Shown here one piece after another: positions 1 through 8,935 of a stretch of 41,028 bases of DNA. A program made the translations under genes and the position numbers. The stretch spans positions 1 to 41,028 of the forward strand of contig JAIRWC010000026.1 in the NCBI GenBank assembly GCA_031253495.1, given 5' to 3'. How positions within the stretch are numbered: the stretch's first letter is position 1; every line of letters starts with the position of its first letter. This DNA comes from Oscillospiraceae bacterium. GTDB taxonomy: Bacteria > Bacillota > Clostridia > Oscillospirales > Ruminococcaceae. Under the pieces are notes generated by a model. The model was not told the origin of the DNA. It did not search any database and saw only the letters and a program-made list of their open reading frames with translations.

Positions 1-189
1 GTGAGGTACCTGCACCTGCAATCCGGTTCAAACGCCAGCGGTACGGTATCGACATCAACATTGCTTGGTCTTACGGGCGACACCGGTACAACGGTAGCCG
101 CGGGAGATTATCATTTACATCTTGACGTAACGGTTGGCGCAAGCAGAAAAAATCCCTCGGGGATGTTCCCAAACAACACATTCAGATAA
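1..189 (+). CDS. M23-family peptidase, C-terminal end (partial, runs off the left edge)
   Basis: This is the last 62 or so codons of a gene that begins outside the window; the frame is open from base 1, so the GTG there need not be the start. The fragment holds the end of a lysostaphin-like M23 domain: a YLHL segment where family members have the Y-x-HL strand, then a G-x-TGDTG turn, then YHLHLDV, which matches the metal-binding HxH strand near the end of M23 domains. M23 enzymes are zinc endopeptidases that cut peptidoglycan cross-bridges outside the cell. The glycine/serine/threonine-rich insertion between the two strands is longer than usual. The gene lies 11 bases before the lipoprotein gene and is probably cotranscribed with it. 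Whether all zinc ligands are present cannot be judged from the fragment. Confidence 0.72.
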   Translation: MRYLHLQSGSNASGTVSTSTLLGLTGDTGTTVAAGDYHLHLDVTVGASRKNPSGMFPNNTFR

Positions 190-200
190 GGAGAATTACC

Positions 201-977
201 ATGAAAAAAACAATATCGCTAATCTTATCGGCGGCGCTGCTGATAACCCTTTGCGCTTGCGGGGCGCAAGCCGACCGCGGAAATTCCGGCGACCCGACTG
301 ACGCCGCGGAGCAGTCCCCTTCGCAAACCGATTTTACGGAAACCGAAATGCCTTCCCCCTTTGAATACGACGGCGGGGACGAAAACAGGGATTTTAACCA
401 ACGTTATGACAGACGAATACTTGGCGGTATGATAATTCCCGATGTGTTCGCAGAGTATTTAAAACTCTCGGAAGAGGATTTCCTTCATGCCCGTGAGGAA
501 AAATGGGACTTGGATTTTCAAAATTCGCTCGACAAAAGCGGATTAACGGAAACCTGCAACGTATATTCGCTTATGGTTGAGTTTGATATTCCCGACGAAG
601 TGGTGGCGGACGCCGTAAAAAAGAACAACGAACATTATGAACGGGTTATTGAACTGCAAAACGGCGACGACTATCACAGACAGGATATTTTTTCAAGCGC
701 CGACCTTGAAGCTCTGCTATCACGCGATGAAAAAATAATTACGGCTCAATTCGCCGCCAAACAGGCAATAGTAATCGGCGACAGGGCTTATTCGCCGAGA
801 TGGTTGTATTCGCATTCTTCCGACGATTATAAAGCGGCGGGCATAACGCCGGGTATGATTGAGGATAAGTCGGAGCTTTACGGCGAGTTTAACTTCACCG
901 CCGAAGCCGCCGAAGCCTTCGGGAAAAAACTGTCCGCTTTCACGGGGACGGACATATCGCTTGCCGGCGCTTCATAA
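201..977 (+). CDS. Putative lipoprotein of unknown function
   Basis: A 258-residue protein with a classical lipoprotein signal: a positive MKK start, a hydrophobic stretch to about residue 18, and the lipobox LCAC, so lipidation at Cys20 is expected and the protein should sit on the outer face of the membrane. After it comes a low-complexity Asp/Ser/Pro/Thr-rich linker (to about residue 55), typical of a tether, then a charged, mainly helical domain with no motif I recognise. The start is supported by AAGGAG at 188-193, 7 bases before the ATG. It follows the M23 peptidase fragment closely, which suggests a cell-envelope role, but no function can be assigned. The stop codon lies in the loop of a predicted terminator hairpin. 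Confidence 0.8.
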   Translation: MKKTISLILSAALLITLCACGAQADRGNSGDPTDAAEQSPSQTDFTETEMPSPFEYDGGDENRDFNQRYDRRILGGMIIPDVFAEYLKLSEEDFLHAREEKWDLDFQNSLDKSGLTETCNVYSLMVEFDIPDEVVADAVKKNNEHYERVIELQNGDDYHRQDIFSSADLEALLSRDEKIITAQFAAKQAIVIGDRAYSPRWLYSHSSDDYKAAGITPGMIEDKSELYGEFNFTAEAAEAFGKKLSAFTGTDISLAGAS

Positions 978-993
978 GCGGCGGCTTTTATTT
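963..993 (+). terminator. Rho-independent terminator after the lipoprotein gene
   Basis: A 10-bp stem (963-972 with 976-985, one G-G mismatch) has a 3-base loop and is followed by TTTTATTT. The stem overlaps the last codons and stop of the lipoprotein gene. The T-run lies only on the plus-strand side, so it would stop plus-strand transcription; it extends a few bases into the 3' end of serA on the other strand. Confidence 0.6.
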
Positions 994-2154
994 GCTTATC
1001 ACCCTTGCCGAAATAACCTTATCTATCCCGCCCACCTTCTCCGCGAAGCCGTCGGATTTGCCTTTCACGTCAAGCACGGTATAGGCGTAATCGCCTTTTG
1101 ACTTGCTTTCCATATTCTCGATGTTGCGGTTCGCGTCGGCGGCGACTTTCGTAATTTGCGTCAAAATGCCGTCCGCGTTCTTGTGGATTACGCAGACCTT
1201 GAAATCGCCCGTCCTCGCCATTGAAAGGTTGGGGAGGTTGACGGAATTGACGACGTTGCCGTTTTCGATAAAATCAATCAGCTGCCTCGCCGCCATAACC
1301 GCGCAGTTCTCCTCGCTTTCGGGGGTGGAAGCGCCGAGGTGCGGAACGGCGATTACGCCTTCCGCCCCGATAAGCGCGTCGGTGGGGAAATCGGTAACGT
1401 AAGCCGCCATCCCCCCGTTTTTCAAAGCGCCGATAACCGCTTCGTCGTCGACCAAATCCCCCCGCGCGAAATTCAGCAGCCTGACGTTCTTTTTCATCCG
1501 GGCGACCGCCTCCGCGTTAATCATCTTCTCGGTATCGGCGGCGGCGGGGGCGTGCAGGGTGATATAATCGCAATTTTCGTATATTTCCCGCGTGCTTTTG
1601 ACGTAGCGCACCTTCCTTGAAAGGGACAACGCGCCGTCAACCGACAAAAACGGGTCGTAGCCGAAAATTTCCATCCCGAGGCTTGCCGCCGCGTTCGCGA
1701 CGAGCGCGCCGATTGCGCCGAGCCCGATAACGCCCAATTTTTTCCCGTATATTTCCGGTCCCGCAAAGTCGCTTTTGCCTTTTTCCACCAATTTCCCGAC
1801 TTCGCCGCCCTTGCCCTTGAGCGTTTTCGCCCAGTCGGCGGCGGCGAGGATTTTACGGCTTGAAATCAAAAGCCCCGCGATTACCAGTTCCTTAACCGCG
1901 TTGGCGTTGGCGCCCGGGGTGTTGAACACCGCTATCCCGGCTTTTGAACATTTCTCGACGGGAATATTGTTCACGCCCGCGCCCGCCCGCGCGATTGCCA
2001 GCAATTCGGGATTCAGGTTCATGTCGTGCATGGACGCGCTCCTCACCAAGACCGCTTCGGGCGCGGCCTCTTCAAGGCTGACCGCGTATTTGCCCTTATC
2101 GAAGAGCGCAGTCCCCGCGGGCGAGATTTTATTTAAAGCGAGTATTTTGTACAT
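988..2154 (-). CDS. serA: D-3-phosphoglycerate dehydrogenase with C-terminal ACT domain
   Basis: SerA oxidises 3-phosphoglycerate to 3-phosphohydroxypyruvate with NAD+, the first committed step of serine synthesis. The 388-residue protein has a substrate-binding N-terminus, a Rossmann nucleotide fold with GLGAIG at 144-149, the active-site Arg in NFARGD (Arg231), the catalytic His in PHLGAST (His272), and an ACT regulatory domain from about residue 318. It belongs to the short-type enzymes with no extra intervening domain. The usual DVFxxEP segment reads TDFPTDA, so the catalytic Glu position appears to hold Asp259; I recall similar segments in other clostridial enzymes, so this is probably a lineage variant. 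The serC stop overlaps its ATG by one base, so the two are translationally coupled. The ACT domain suggests serine feedback, as in other SerA proteins. Confidence 0.95.
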   Translation of the reverse strand: MYKILALNKISPAGTALFDKGKYAVSLEEAAPEAVLVRSASMHDMNLNPELLAIARAGAGVNNIPVEKCSKAGIAVFNTPGANANAVKELVIAGLLISSRKILAAADWAKTLKGKGGEVGKLVEKGKSDFAGPEIYGKKLGVIGLGAIGALVANAAASLGMEIFGYDPFLSVDGALSLSRKVRYVKSTREIYENCDYITLHAPAAADTEKMINAEAVARMKKNVRLLNFARGDLVDDEAVIGALKNGGMAAYVTDFPTDALIGAEGVIAVPHLGASTPESEENCAVMAARQLIDFIENGNVVNSVNLPNLSMARTGDFKVCVIHKNADGILTQITKVAADANRNIENMESKSKGDYAYTVLDVKGKSDGFAEKVGGIDKVISARVISK

Positions 2155-3233
2155 TAAAGGTTTTCCTCCTCGAATTTTTTCATAAACGCGACCAACTTCT
2201 CCACGCCCTCGACGGGCATGGCGTTATAAATCGAAGCCCTCATCCCCCCGACGGAACGGTGCCCGCCGAGGTTTACGAACCCCGCTTCTTTGGCTTCTTT
2301 GATAAACTTCTTGTCTAATTTTTCGTTTCCGGTAACGAAAGGCGCGTTCATGAGCGAGCGGAACTTTTTCTCAACCGTGCTTTTAAACAGCTTCGACGAA
2401 TCGAGGTAATCATACAAAACCGCCGCTTTTTTCTCGTTTAGGCTTTTCATCGCGGTCAACCCGCCCTTTTCCTTAATCCATTTAAGGACGAGCCCGCACA
2501 TATAAATCGCGAAAGTGGGCGGCGTGTTGTAAAGCGAATTGTTTTCGGCGTATATTTGGTAACGGAGCATGACGGGGACTTTCGAGCCGCTTAAATCGCG
2601 GATTAAATCCTCGCGGATTATCACGACGGTAACCCCCGCCGGACCCATGTTCTTTTGGGCGCAGGCGTATATCAGACCGTATTTCGACACGTCGACCGGC
2701 TCGGACAATATGCAAGACGACATATCGGCGACCAACGGAACGCCGCCCGTTTCCGGCAATTCCGGGAACCTCGTCCCGAAAATCGTGTTATTTTGGCAGA
2801 TGTGGAAATAGTCCGCGTCTTTATCGAATTTTGAGGAATCAAGCGCGGGAATGTAGGAAAACGTCTTATCCTCGGAAGAGGCGACGAGATTGGCCGCGCC
2901 GTATTTTTTCGCCTCCGAATAGGCTTTCCCCGCCCATTGCCCCGTTACGACGAAATCGGCTTTGCCTTTTACCATAAGGTTGAGCGGAACCATCTCAAAC
3001 TGCATGTGCGCCCCGCCCTGCGTGAATAAAACTCTGTAATTGCCGGGAATGGCCAACGTCTCGCGCAGTAACGCCTCGCACTCGTTTTGAACGGTTTCGT
3101 ACTCTTTGGAACGATGGGACATCTCCATGACCGACTGCCCCGAACCGCCCTGTTCGAGCATCTCGCCCGCGGCTTTTTCCAACACCTCTTCCGGCATAAC
3201 CGCCGGTCCCGCGCTGAAATTGTAAACTCTCAT
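2154..3233 (-). CDS. serC: Phosphoserine aminotransferase
   Basis: SerC is a PLP enzyme that converts 3-phosphohydroxypyruvate and glutamate to O-phosphoserine and 2-oxoglutarate, the second step of serine synthesis. The 359-residue protein begins with the family hallmark MRVYNFSAGPA; the ATG at 3233 is preceded by AAGGAG at normal spacing, which favours it over an in-frame start 33 bases upstream. The PLP lysine is in AQKNMGPAG (Lys194), and the GGHRSVGGMRAS segment near the C-terminus matches the phosphate-binding end of the family. Length is normal. It lies between gyrA and serA in one operon. No serB phosphatase is seen in the window, so the third step must be encoded elsewhere. Confidence 0.96.
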   Translation of the reverse strand: MRVYNFSAGPAVMPEEVLEKAAGEMLEQGGSGQSVMEMSHRSKEYETVQNECEALLRETLAIPGNYRVLFTQGGAHMQFEMVPLNLMVKGKADFVVTGQWAGKAYSEAKKYGAANLVASSEDKTFSYIPALDSSKFDKDADYFHICQNNTIFGTRFPELPETGGVPLVADMSSCILSEPVDVSKYGLIYACAQKNMGPAGVTVVIIREDLIRDLSGSKVPVMLRYQIYAENNSLYNTPPTFAIYMCGLVLKWIKEKGGLTAMKSLNEKKAAVLYDYLDSSKLFKSTVEKKFRSLMNAPFVTGNEKLDKKFIKEAKEAGFVNLGGHRSVGGMRASIYNAMPVEGVEKLVAFMKKFEEENL

Positions 3234-3283
3234 TGTTTGTCTCCTTAGTTTTGTATATTTTATCAAGGGGCGCGTTTGCGCTT

Positions 3284-5878
3284 TTATTCCCCCGTTTCCT
3301 CGGTTTCTTCCTCTTCGTCGTCGGGGGGCGGCTCTTCTTCGATAATTTCCGCTTTTTCCGCCTCTTCCGCCGCGAGGATTTCCGCCTCGTCCGCCTGTTC
3401 GACCTCTTCAAGCTCCGCCTGTTCGTCGTGTTCCGTCCGTGTGAACGTTACCACCCTGCCGTCGGGCGAAAGGCGCATAACCCGCACGCCCGTCGCGTAT
3501 CGGCCCATAACCCGCAAATCGTTCGCCCTTATACGGATAATCACGCCCTCGTCGTTTATAAGGATAACGTCGTCGTCCGCGTAAAGCGTCTTTATTCCGC
3601 AGACGCGGCCCTTTTCCGCGCCGGTTTTATAATTCGTCAAGCCGCTGCCGCCCCTGTTTTGCTTGCGGTAGCTCGAAAGCGCGGCGCGCCTGCCCATGCC
3701 CCTGTCCGTAACCGTCAGAACCGTCGAGGTTTCGTCGAAAATCTTGGTGGCTCCAACCACGTAATCGTTGTTCTTCAACCTAATCGCGCGAACTCCCCGC
3801 GCGGTTCTTCCGGTGCCGCGAATCCGCGATTCCTCGAAATGGATGGCCATGCCGTTGCGGGTGGCGATAATCACCGAACTGTCGCCCTCGGTCAAATGCG
3901 CGGAAGCTATTTCGTCGCCGTCGTTGAGGGTAACGGCGCGAAGCCCGTTCTTGCGGACGTTCTTGTACATCGAAAGCGCCGTCCTTTTTATCAGACCTTT
4001 TTTCGTAACGCAGACGAAAAACTTATTTTCGGCGAAATCGGCCGTTTTCATCATGGCGGCTATGCGTTCCTCCGGCTGAAGCTGCAAAAGCCCCGCTATA
4101 TTGGTTCCGCGCGACTGGCGGCTGCCTTCCGGAATTTCATAGCACTTGAGCTTGTACATATTGCCGAGGTTCGTAACGAAAAGGATATTGTCGTGGGTGG
4201 AAGCGATGAACATATCCTCCACGAAATCCTCGTCGCGCCGCTTCATTCCCGAAACGCCCTTGCCGCCGCGTTTTTGCAGGTTATAAACCTCGACCGCCTG
4301 CCTTTTTATATAGCCTATGTTGGTATAAGTCAGCACGCTTTCCTCTACGGGGATTAAATCCTCTATATCCACTTCGCCGCTTACCGCTTCTATACCCGTT
4401 CGCCGCTCGTCGGCGAACTTTTTCCTTATCGCCGCCAACTCTTCCGAAATAACCGCGAGTATCTTCCCCCTGTCGGAGAGCAACAGCTCGTATTCGCCTA
4501 TTTTTTCCCGCAGAGCCGCCAACTCGTCCATTATTTTCTCGCGTTCCATACCCGTCAGCTGCCCTAAACGCAGGGAAACAATCGCGTCGGCCTGTTCTTC
4601 GGACAAGCCCTTGTCCGCGAAACGCTCGATAAGCCTTTCCTTGCCTTCGGGAATGTTTTTGGACGAACGCAGCACGGCCATTACCTCGTCTATGAAATCA
4701 ATGGCGACGGCGAAGCCCTCGAGCACGTGAGCGCGGGTTTTCGCCTTGTTTAAATCATACCGCGTCCTTCGGGCTATCACCTGTTCTTGAAACTTTATAT
4801 AATGCTCCAGCGCCTGCCGAAGCGTCAAAATTTTCGGCTCGCCGTCCACCAAGGCGAGCATAATCACGCCCACGGTTTCCTGCAGTTGGGTGAAGCTGTA
4901 TAATTTGCTTAATATAACCCCCGCGTTGGCGTCGCGCTTAAGCTCGAGAACGATTTTCATGCCGTTGCGGTCGGATTCGTCCCGAAGCGTCGAAACGCCG
5001 TCCAGCCGCTTATCCCGCATAAGCGCGCCTATGCTTTCAAGCAGGCGCGTTTTGTTGACCATATACGGGATTTCGGTTATGACCACGCGGGTATGGCTTT
5101 TCTCCTCGACGATATCCGCCCGCCCCCGAAGGGTGATTTTCCCTTTTCCCGTGTAATAGGCGGAACGGATGCCCGCGTGCCCCATAATTATCCCGCCGGT
5201 GGGGAAATCGGGCCCCTTCACGACCGCCATAAGCGATTCAACCGGCGCGTCCTCGTTTTCCAAAAGGAGCTGCAGCGCGTCGATTAACTCGCCTAAATTA
5301 TGCGGGGGGATGTTGGTCGCCATCCCCACGGCGATGCCCGTCGAACCGTTCGCGAGCAGGTTAGGGAAGCGGGAGGGCAAAACGACGGGTTCTTTCAGCC
5401 GGTCGTCGTAGTTGGGGACGAAATCCACGGTTTCTTTCCCTATATCCGAAAGCATTTCGGCGGAAAGCCGCGACAGCCGCGATTCCGTATAACGGTAGGC
5501 GGCGGGGGAATCCCCGTCGACGGAACCGAAGTTGCCGTGCCCGTCTATCAAAGGGTAACGCAGGGAAAAATCCTGCGCCAACCGTACCAAGGCGTCGTAA
5601 ACGCTGGCGTCGCCGTGGGGGTGGTAGGAGGCGAGAACCGAGCCCACGGTGTCGGCGCATTTATGGAACGGCTTGTCGTGGGTCAGCCCTTTTTCGTGCT
5701 TGGTGTAGAGGATACGCCTGTGAACGGGCTTCAACCCGTCGCGCACGTCGGGCAGGGCGCGCGCGACGATTACAGACATCGAATATTCCATGAAAGAACG
5801 CTTCATTTCCTTTTCGATATCGACTTGAATAAGTTTTTCGTCGGGGTGGAGTTTTACGTCCGGTTCATAATTGCTCAT
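3284..5878 (-). CDS. gyrA: DNA gyrase subunit A
   Basis: GyrA is the DNA breakage and reunion subunit of the type II topoisomerase that supercoils the chromosome; it works as an A2B2 complex with GyrB. The 864-residue protein has the winged-helix/tower region, the catalytic tyrosine in AAYRYTES (Tyr130), and a C-terminal beta-pinwheel containing the GyrA box QKRGGKG, which separates it from ParC. The quinolone-contact helix reads YHPHGDASVYD, with Ala91 where E. coli has Ser83 and Asp95 where it has Asp87. The last 50 or so residues form a very acidic tail rich in Glu; acidic GyrA tails are known to tune supercoiling in some bacteria. gyrB is not in the window. The gene follows galE after 10 bases with a weak Shine-Dalgarno (AAGGAC). 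Confidence 0.97.
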   Translation of the reverse strand: MSNYEPDVKLHPDEKLIQVDIEKEMKRSFMEYSMSVIVARALPDVRDGLKPVHRRILYTKHEKGLTHDKPFHKCADTVGSVLASYHPHGDASVYDALVRLAQDFSLRYPLIDGHGNFGSVDGDSPAAYRYTESRLSRLSAEMLSDIGKETVDFVPNYDDRLKEPVVLPSRFPNLLANGSTGIAVGMATNIPPHNLGELIDALQLLLENEDAPVESLMAVVKGPDFPTGGIIMGHAGIRSAYYTGKGKITLRGRADIVEEKSHTRVVITEIPYMVNKTRLLESIGALMRDKRLDGVSTLRDESDRNGMKIVLELKRDANAGVILSKLYSFTQLQETVGVIMLALVDGEPKILTLRQALEHYIKFQEQVIARRTRYDLNKAKTRAHVLEGFAVAIDFIDEVMAVLRSSKNIPEGKERLIERFADKGLSEEQADAIVSLRLGQLTGMEREKIMDELAALREKIGEYELLLSDRGKILAVISEELAAIRKKFADERRTGIEAVSGEVDIEDLIPVEESVLTYTNIGYIKRQAVEVYNLQKRGGKGVSGMKRRDEDFVEDMFIASTHDNILFVTNLGNMYKLKCYEIPEGSRQSRGTNIAGLLQLQPEERIAAMMKTADFAENKFFVCVTKKGLIKRTALSMYKNVRKNGLRAVTLNDGDEIASAHLTEGDSSVIIATRNGMAIHFEESRIRGTGRTARGVRAIRLKNNDYVVGATKIFDETSTVLTVTDRGMGRRAALSSYRKQNRGGSGLTNYKTGAEKGRVCGIKTLYADDDVILINDEGVIIRIRANDLRVMGRYATGVRVMRLSPDGRVVTFTRTEHDEQAELEEVEQADEAEILAAEEAEKAEIIEEEPPPDDEEEETEETGE

Positions 5879-5888
5879 CGCACAGTCC

Positions 5889-6881
<993 letters not shown>

Positions 6882-6921
6882 ACCCGACCTCCTGTTACTA
6901 TGTAATATTCTTCCTTAAATG

Positions 6922-6950
6922 ATTTTACCATTTTTTTATAAAAAAGTCAA
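6922..6950 (-). promoter_or_regulatory. Promoter of the galE-gyrA-serC-serA operon
   Basis: On the minus strand a TTGACT -35 box (6945-6950) and a TAAAAT -10 box (6922-6927) are separated by 17 bases, giving a start site near 6915 and a leader of about 35 bases with AGGAGG. The spacer is very A/T rich. No further promoter is obvious before gyrA, serC or serA. Confidence 0.75.
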
Positions 6951-6996
6951 GTTTCGTGAGATTTCGGGGAACGCCGCCGCCCGCCGCCCGCAAGGG

Positions 6997-7025
6997 TTGC
7001 TTTTTTCGGAATATTGTGGTATACT
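6997..7025 (+). promoter_or_regulatory. Promoter of the parA gene
   Basis: TTGCTT (6997-7002) and TATACT (7020-7025) are 17 bases apart, with the predicted start about 20 bases before the ribosome-binding site AAGGAG at 7037-7042. It is divergent from the galE promoter, about 47 bases away. The DNA just before it (6972-6990) is a GC-only run. Confidence 0.7.
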
Positions 7026-7052
7026 TAAAAAAAATCAAGGAGAAAAGGCGAA

Positions 7053-7826
7053 ATGGGAGCGATTATCACGATTGCCAATCAAAAGGGCGGCGTGGCGAAA
7101 ACCACAACCGCCATTAATTTATCCGCGGCGCTCGGGCAAACGGGGAAGAAAACGCTGGCGGTGGATTTGGACCCGCAGGGAAACACGACGACGGGCTACG
7201 GCATAAAAGCGGCGGAAAAAAGGGCGCTCAAGCCGACCACCTATGACGTGATAATGGGGGAAACCCGACCGGTCGAGGCGGTCAGAAAAACGCGCTTCAA
7301 AAACGTGTGGCTCATGCCGTCCACGCAGGAACTCGCCGAAGCGGAAATACGGCTTTTAAAGTTCGAGCATAAGACCCTGCAGTTAAGGAAAGCGCTTTTG
7401 CAAATCAAAGACGATTACGACGCGATAATCGTGGACTCGCTGCCTTCCTTGGGCGTCCTCGCCCTGAACGGGCTGGCGGCGTGCGACAGCGTGATTATCC
7501 CCATGCAGTGCGAACCTTACAGCTTGGAGGGCGTGGCGGAGCTTTTCGCCACGGTTAAGCGGATAAAGAAAAGCGTGAACAAGAGCTTGCAAATCATGGG
7601 CGTCGTTTTTACGATGACGGACAAGCGGCTCATGGTCAACCGCGAGGTTATGAAAACCATCCGCCGCGAATTTCCCGACGACGCGATTTTTAAGACCGAA
7701 ATCCCCCGAAACGTGAAAATCGCCGAAGCGCCCAGCCACGGGGAACCCATCGTCTATTACGACCCGGGCTCGAAGGGGGCGCAGGCGTACGCGTCGTTCG
7801 CCAAAGAGGTGTTGAAAAGGTTATAG
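7053..7826 (+). CDS. parA: ParA/Soj family ATPase, solitary
   Basis: A 257-residue ParA/Soj-type P-loop ATPase. Such proteins bind DNA as ATP dimers and, with ParB/Spo0J on parS sites, move origins or plasmids; Soj also acts on DnaA in some Firmicutes. The deviant Walker A motif is KGGVAKTTT (11-19), with Ala in place of the usual Gly before the second Lys; Asp40 of VDLDPQGN and the IIVDSLPSLG strand (Walker B region) follow. The C-terminus (TEIPRNVKIAEAPSHG) is typical of chromosomal Soj. Length is normal. Start: ATG at 7053 with AAGGAG 10 bases upstream. No parB is next to it; the gene stands alone between divergent galE and the convergent PHP gene, whose 3' end it overlaps by 6 bases. Chromosomal Soj is the likeliest role, but an orphan with another cargo cannot be excluded. 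Confidence 0.9.
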   Translation: MGAIITIANQKGGVAKTTTAINLSAALGQTGKKTLAVDLDPQGNTTTGYGIKAAEKRALKPTTYDVIMGETRPVEAVRKTRFKNVWLMPSTQELAEAEIRLLKFEHKTLQLRKALLQIKDDYDAIIVDSLPSLGVLALNGLAACDSVIIPMQCEPYSLEGVAELFATVKRIKKSVNKSLQIMGVVFTMTDKRLMVNREVMKTIRREFPDDAIFKTEIPRNVKIAEAPSHGEPIVYYDPGSKGAQAYASFAKEVLKRL

Positions 7827-8579
7827 CCGCCCGCCGTCCGCCGCCCGCCGTCCGCCGCCCGCCGCTTTGCTTAACGCGGCGATTACCCCTTTCGCGCTTT
7901 TTTCTTCCGTCTCGATAAAATTCACGGGGAGTGAGATTCCGTCCAGCTTGTGCGCGTCGGAATTATGGATTATCCGACACTCGTTAAGATAAGGATACCG
8001 CGCCTTTAAGTTTTCGACGGCCTCTTTCCCCCGGACTTCCACGCAGTCGAAGCCGCAGTCGCCCGGAACGTCGCCCAAAACGCTGATTACCCCCCACGAA
8101 AGGCGGTTTATATGGGCGGGGACCATTATCCCGCCGTAAGCCTTTACCTTTTCCGCCAGCGAGTACAGCGGAATGGGGGTCGCGGGGGCGAGCCACAGCG
8201 GCTCCCTCCCGGTAATGTCGTCGTTCTCGTCCATGACGAGCTGTTTCCCGTTTTTGTCTTCTCGGTTTTTAAACCGCATAAGCGACGGGTAAACCACTTC
8301 GTCGTCAAACGCCAAAGCCGCCCGCAACTCGGGGAAAAGACACAGGGTGTGAATCTCTTCCTGTGTGTTTAACTCCATTCCGGCTATGGGGATAATATCG
8401 GTTTTCTCCGCCGCTTTAAAGAAAGCGGCGGCGTTTTTGCACGAGTTATGGTCGGTCAGCGCGACGGCGTTAAGTCCCAGCATATCCGCCAAAAACGCTA
8501 TGTTCCGCGGCGTCATCTCGTCTTGGGCACAAGGCGAAAGGCAGGAGTGGACGTGTAAATCATAGGACAGCCTAATCAT
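7821..8579 (-). CDS. PHP-domain metal-dependent phosphoesterase
   Basis: A 252-residue protein of the PHP family (polymerase and histidinol phosphatase fold), which uses two or three metal ions to hydrolyse phosphate esters. The metal-ligand motifs are all visible: DLHVHS (His9 and His11), TDHNS, the GMELNT strand, PAHINR and HNSDAH near the C-terminus. The substrate is not known; stand-alone members next to DRTGG proteins are frequent in anaerobic Firmicutes. Its ATG overlaps the stop of the DRTGG gene (ATGA), so the two are coupled. The last dozen residues (Gly/Arg/Ala/Asp-rich) come from a 14-bp GC-rich tandem repeat and look like a late addition to the protein. Confidence 0.88.
   Translation of the reverse strand: MIRLSYDLHVHSCLSPCAQDEMTPRNIAFLADMLGLNAVALTDHNSCKNAAAFFKAAEKTDIIPIAGMELNTQEEIHTLCLFPELRAALAFDDEVVYPSLMRFKNREDKNGKQLVMDENDDITGREPLWLAPATPIPLYSLAEKVKAYGGIMVPAHINRLSWGVISVLGDVPGDCGFDCVEVRGKEAVENLKARYPYLNECRIIHNSDAHKLDGISLPVNFIETEEKSAKGVIAALSKAAGGGRRAADGGRL
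7826..7865. repeat. 14-bp GC-only tandem repeat at the parA/PHP junction
   Basis: GCCGCCCGCCGTCC occurs twice in tandem (7826-7839, 7840-7853), followed by a third partial copy to 7865. It starts at the last base of the parA stop codon and encodes the C-terminal tail of the PHP protein on the other strand. Because 14 is not a multiple of three, the reading frame rotates through the copies. A similar GC-only run lies upstream of parA at 6972-6990. Confidence 0.75.
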
Positions 8580-8917
8580 TTCGCGCCCCGCGTTAATTCC
8601 GCGTGGATTTTAAGCCCCGCCTCAAACACGGGGAGCGCCGTTTTAAGCACCGCGACGCCCTTTTGTTCGGCGCGTTCCTTGGCCGCGTCGTCCAACGGAA
8701 CGCCTTCCGCCAAAACTATGCAGGACGCGTCCGCGAGAACCGCGACCGCCACGCTGTTTACGCTGCCCATAACCGTTACCCACGCGCAGCCGGCTTTCGC
8801 GCGGCCCATAACGACGCTTAACAAATCGCAGCAGTAAACGCTCTTTATTTCCCGCGCCAAATCGGCGGAAACGGCGGGGGTAAAATCGCCGATTTCCTTC
8901 AGTTCTTCAACAGTCAT
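8576..8917 (-). CDS. DRTGG-domain protein
   Basis: A 113-residue protein that looks like the small stand-alone DRTGG-domain proteins of anaerobic Firmicutes: an N-terminal MTVEELKEI helix, the VYCCDLLSVVMGRAK segment matching the SDLLSDVM-type signature, a WVTVMG strand, and a C-terminal part alternating strand and helix (VAVLADASCIVLAEG, KGVAVLKT). The DRTGG domain occurs next to CBS domains and in phosphotransacetylase; its biochemical role is not established, ligand sensing being the usual suggestion. It is coupled to the PHP gene by a 4-base overlap and follows the DHHW gene after 18 bases. In related genomes such pairs often lie near iron-only hydrogenase genes; none is visible here. AGGAGG lies before the ATG. 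Confidence 0.75.
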   Translation of the reverse strand: MTVEELKEIGDFTPAVSADLAREIKSVYCCDLLSVVMGRAKAGCAWVTVMGSVNSVAVAVLADASCIVLAEGVPLDDAAKERAEQKGVAVLKTALPVFEAGLKIHAELTRGAK

Positions 8918-8935
8918 ACCGGACGCCCTCCTAAT

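Noticed and set aside
3233-4357. 374-codon open frame on the plus strand across gyrA
   Set aside because: It is antisense to the well-conserved gyrA gene, has low-complexity arginine/phenylalanine-rich translation and no family match; a GC-bias shadow.
7826-7865. GC-rich repeat as a parS-type partition site
   Set aside because: parS of Firmicutes is a 16-bp A/T-containing palindrome (TGTTTCACGTGAAACA type); this GC-only direct repeat has no such symmetry.
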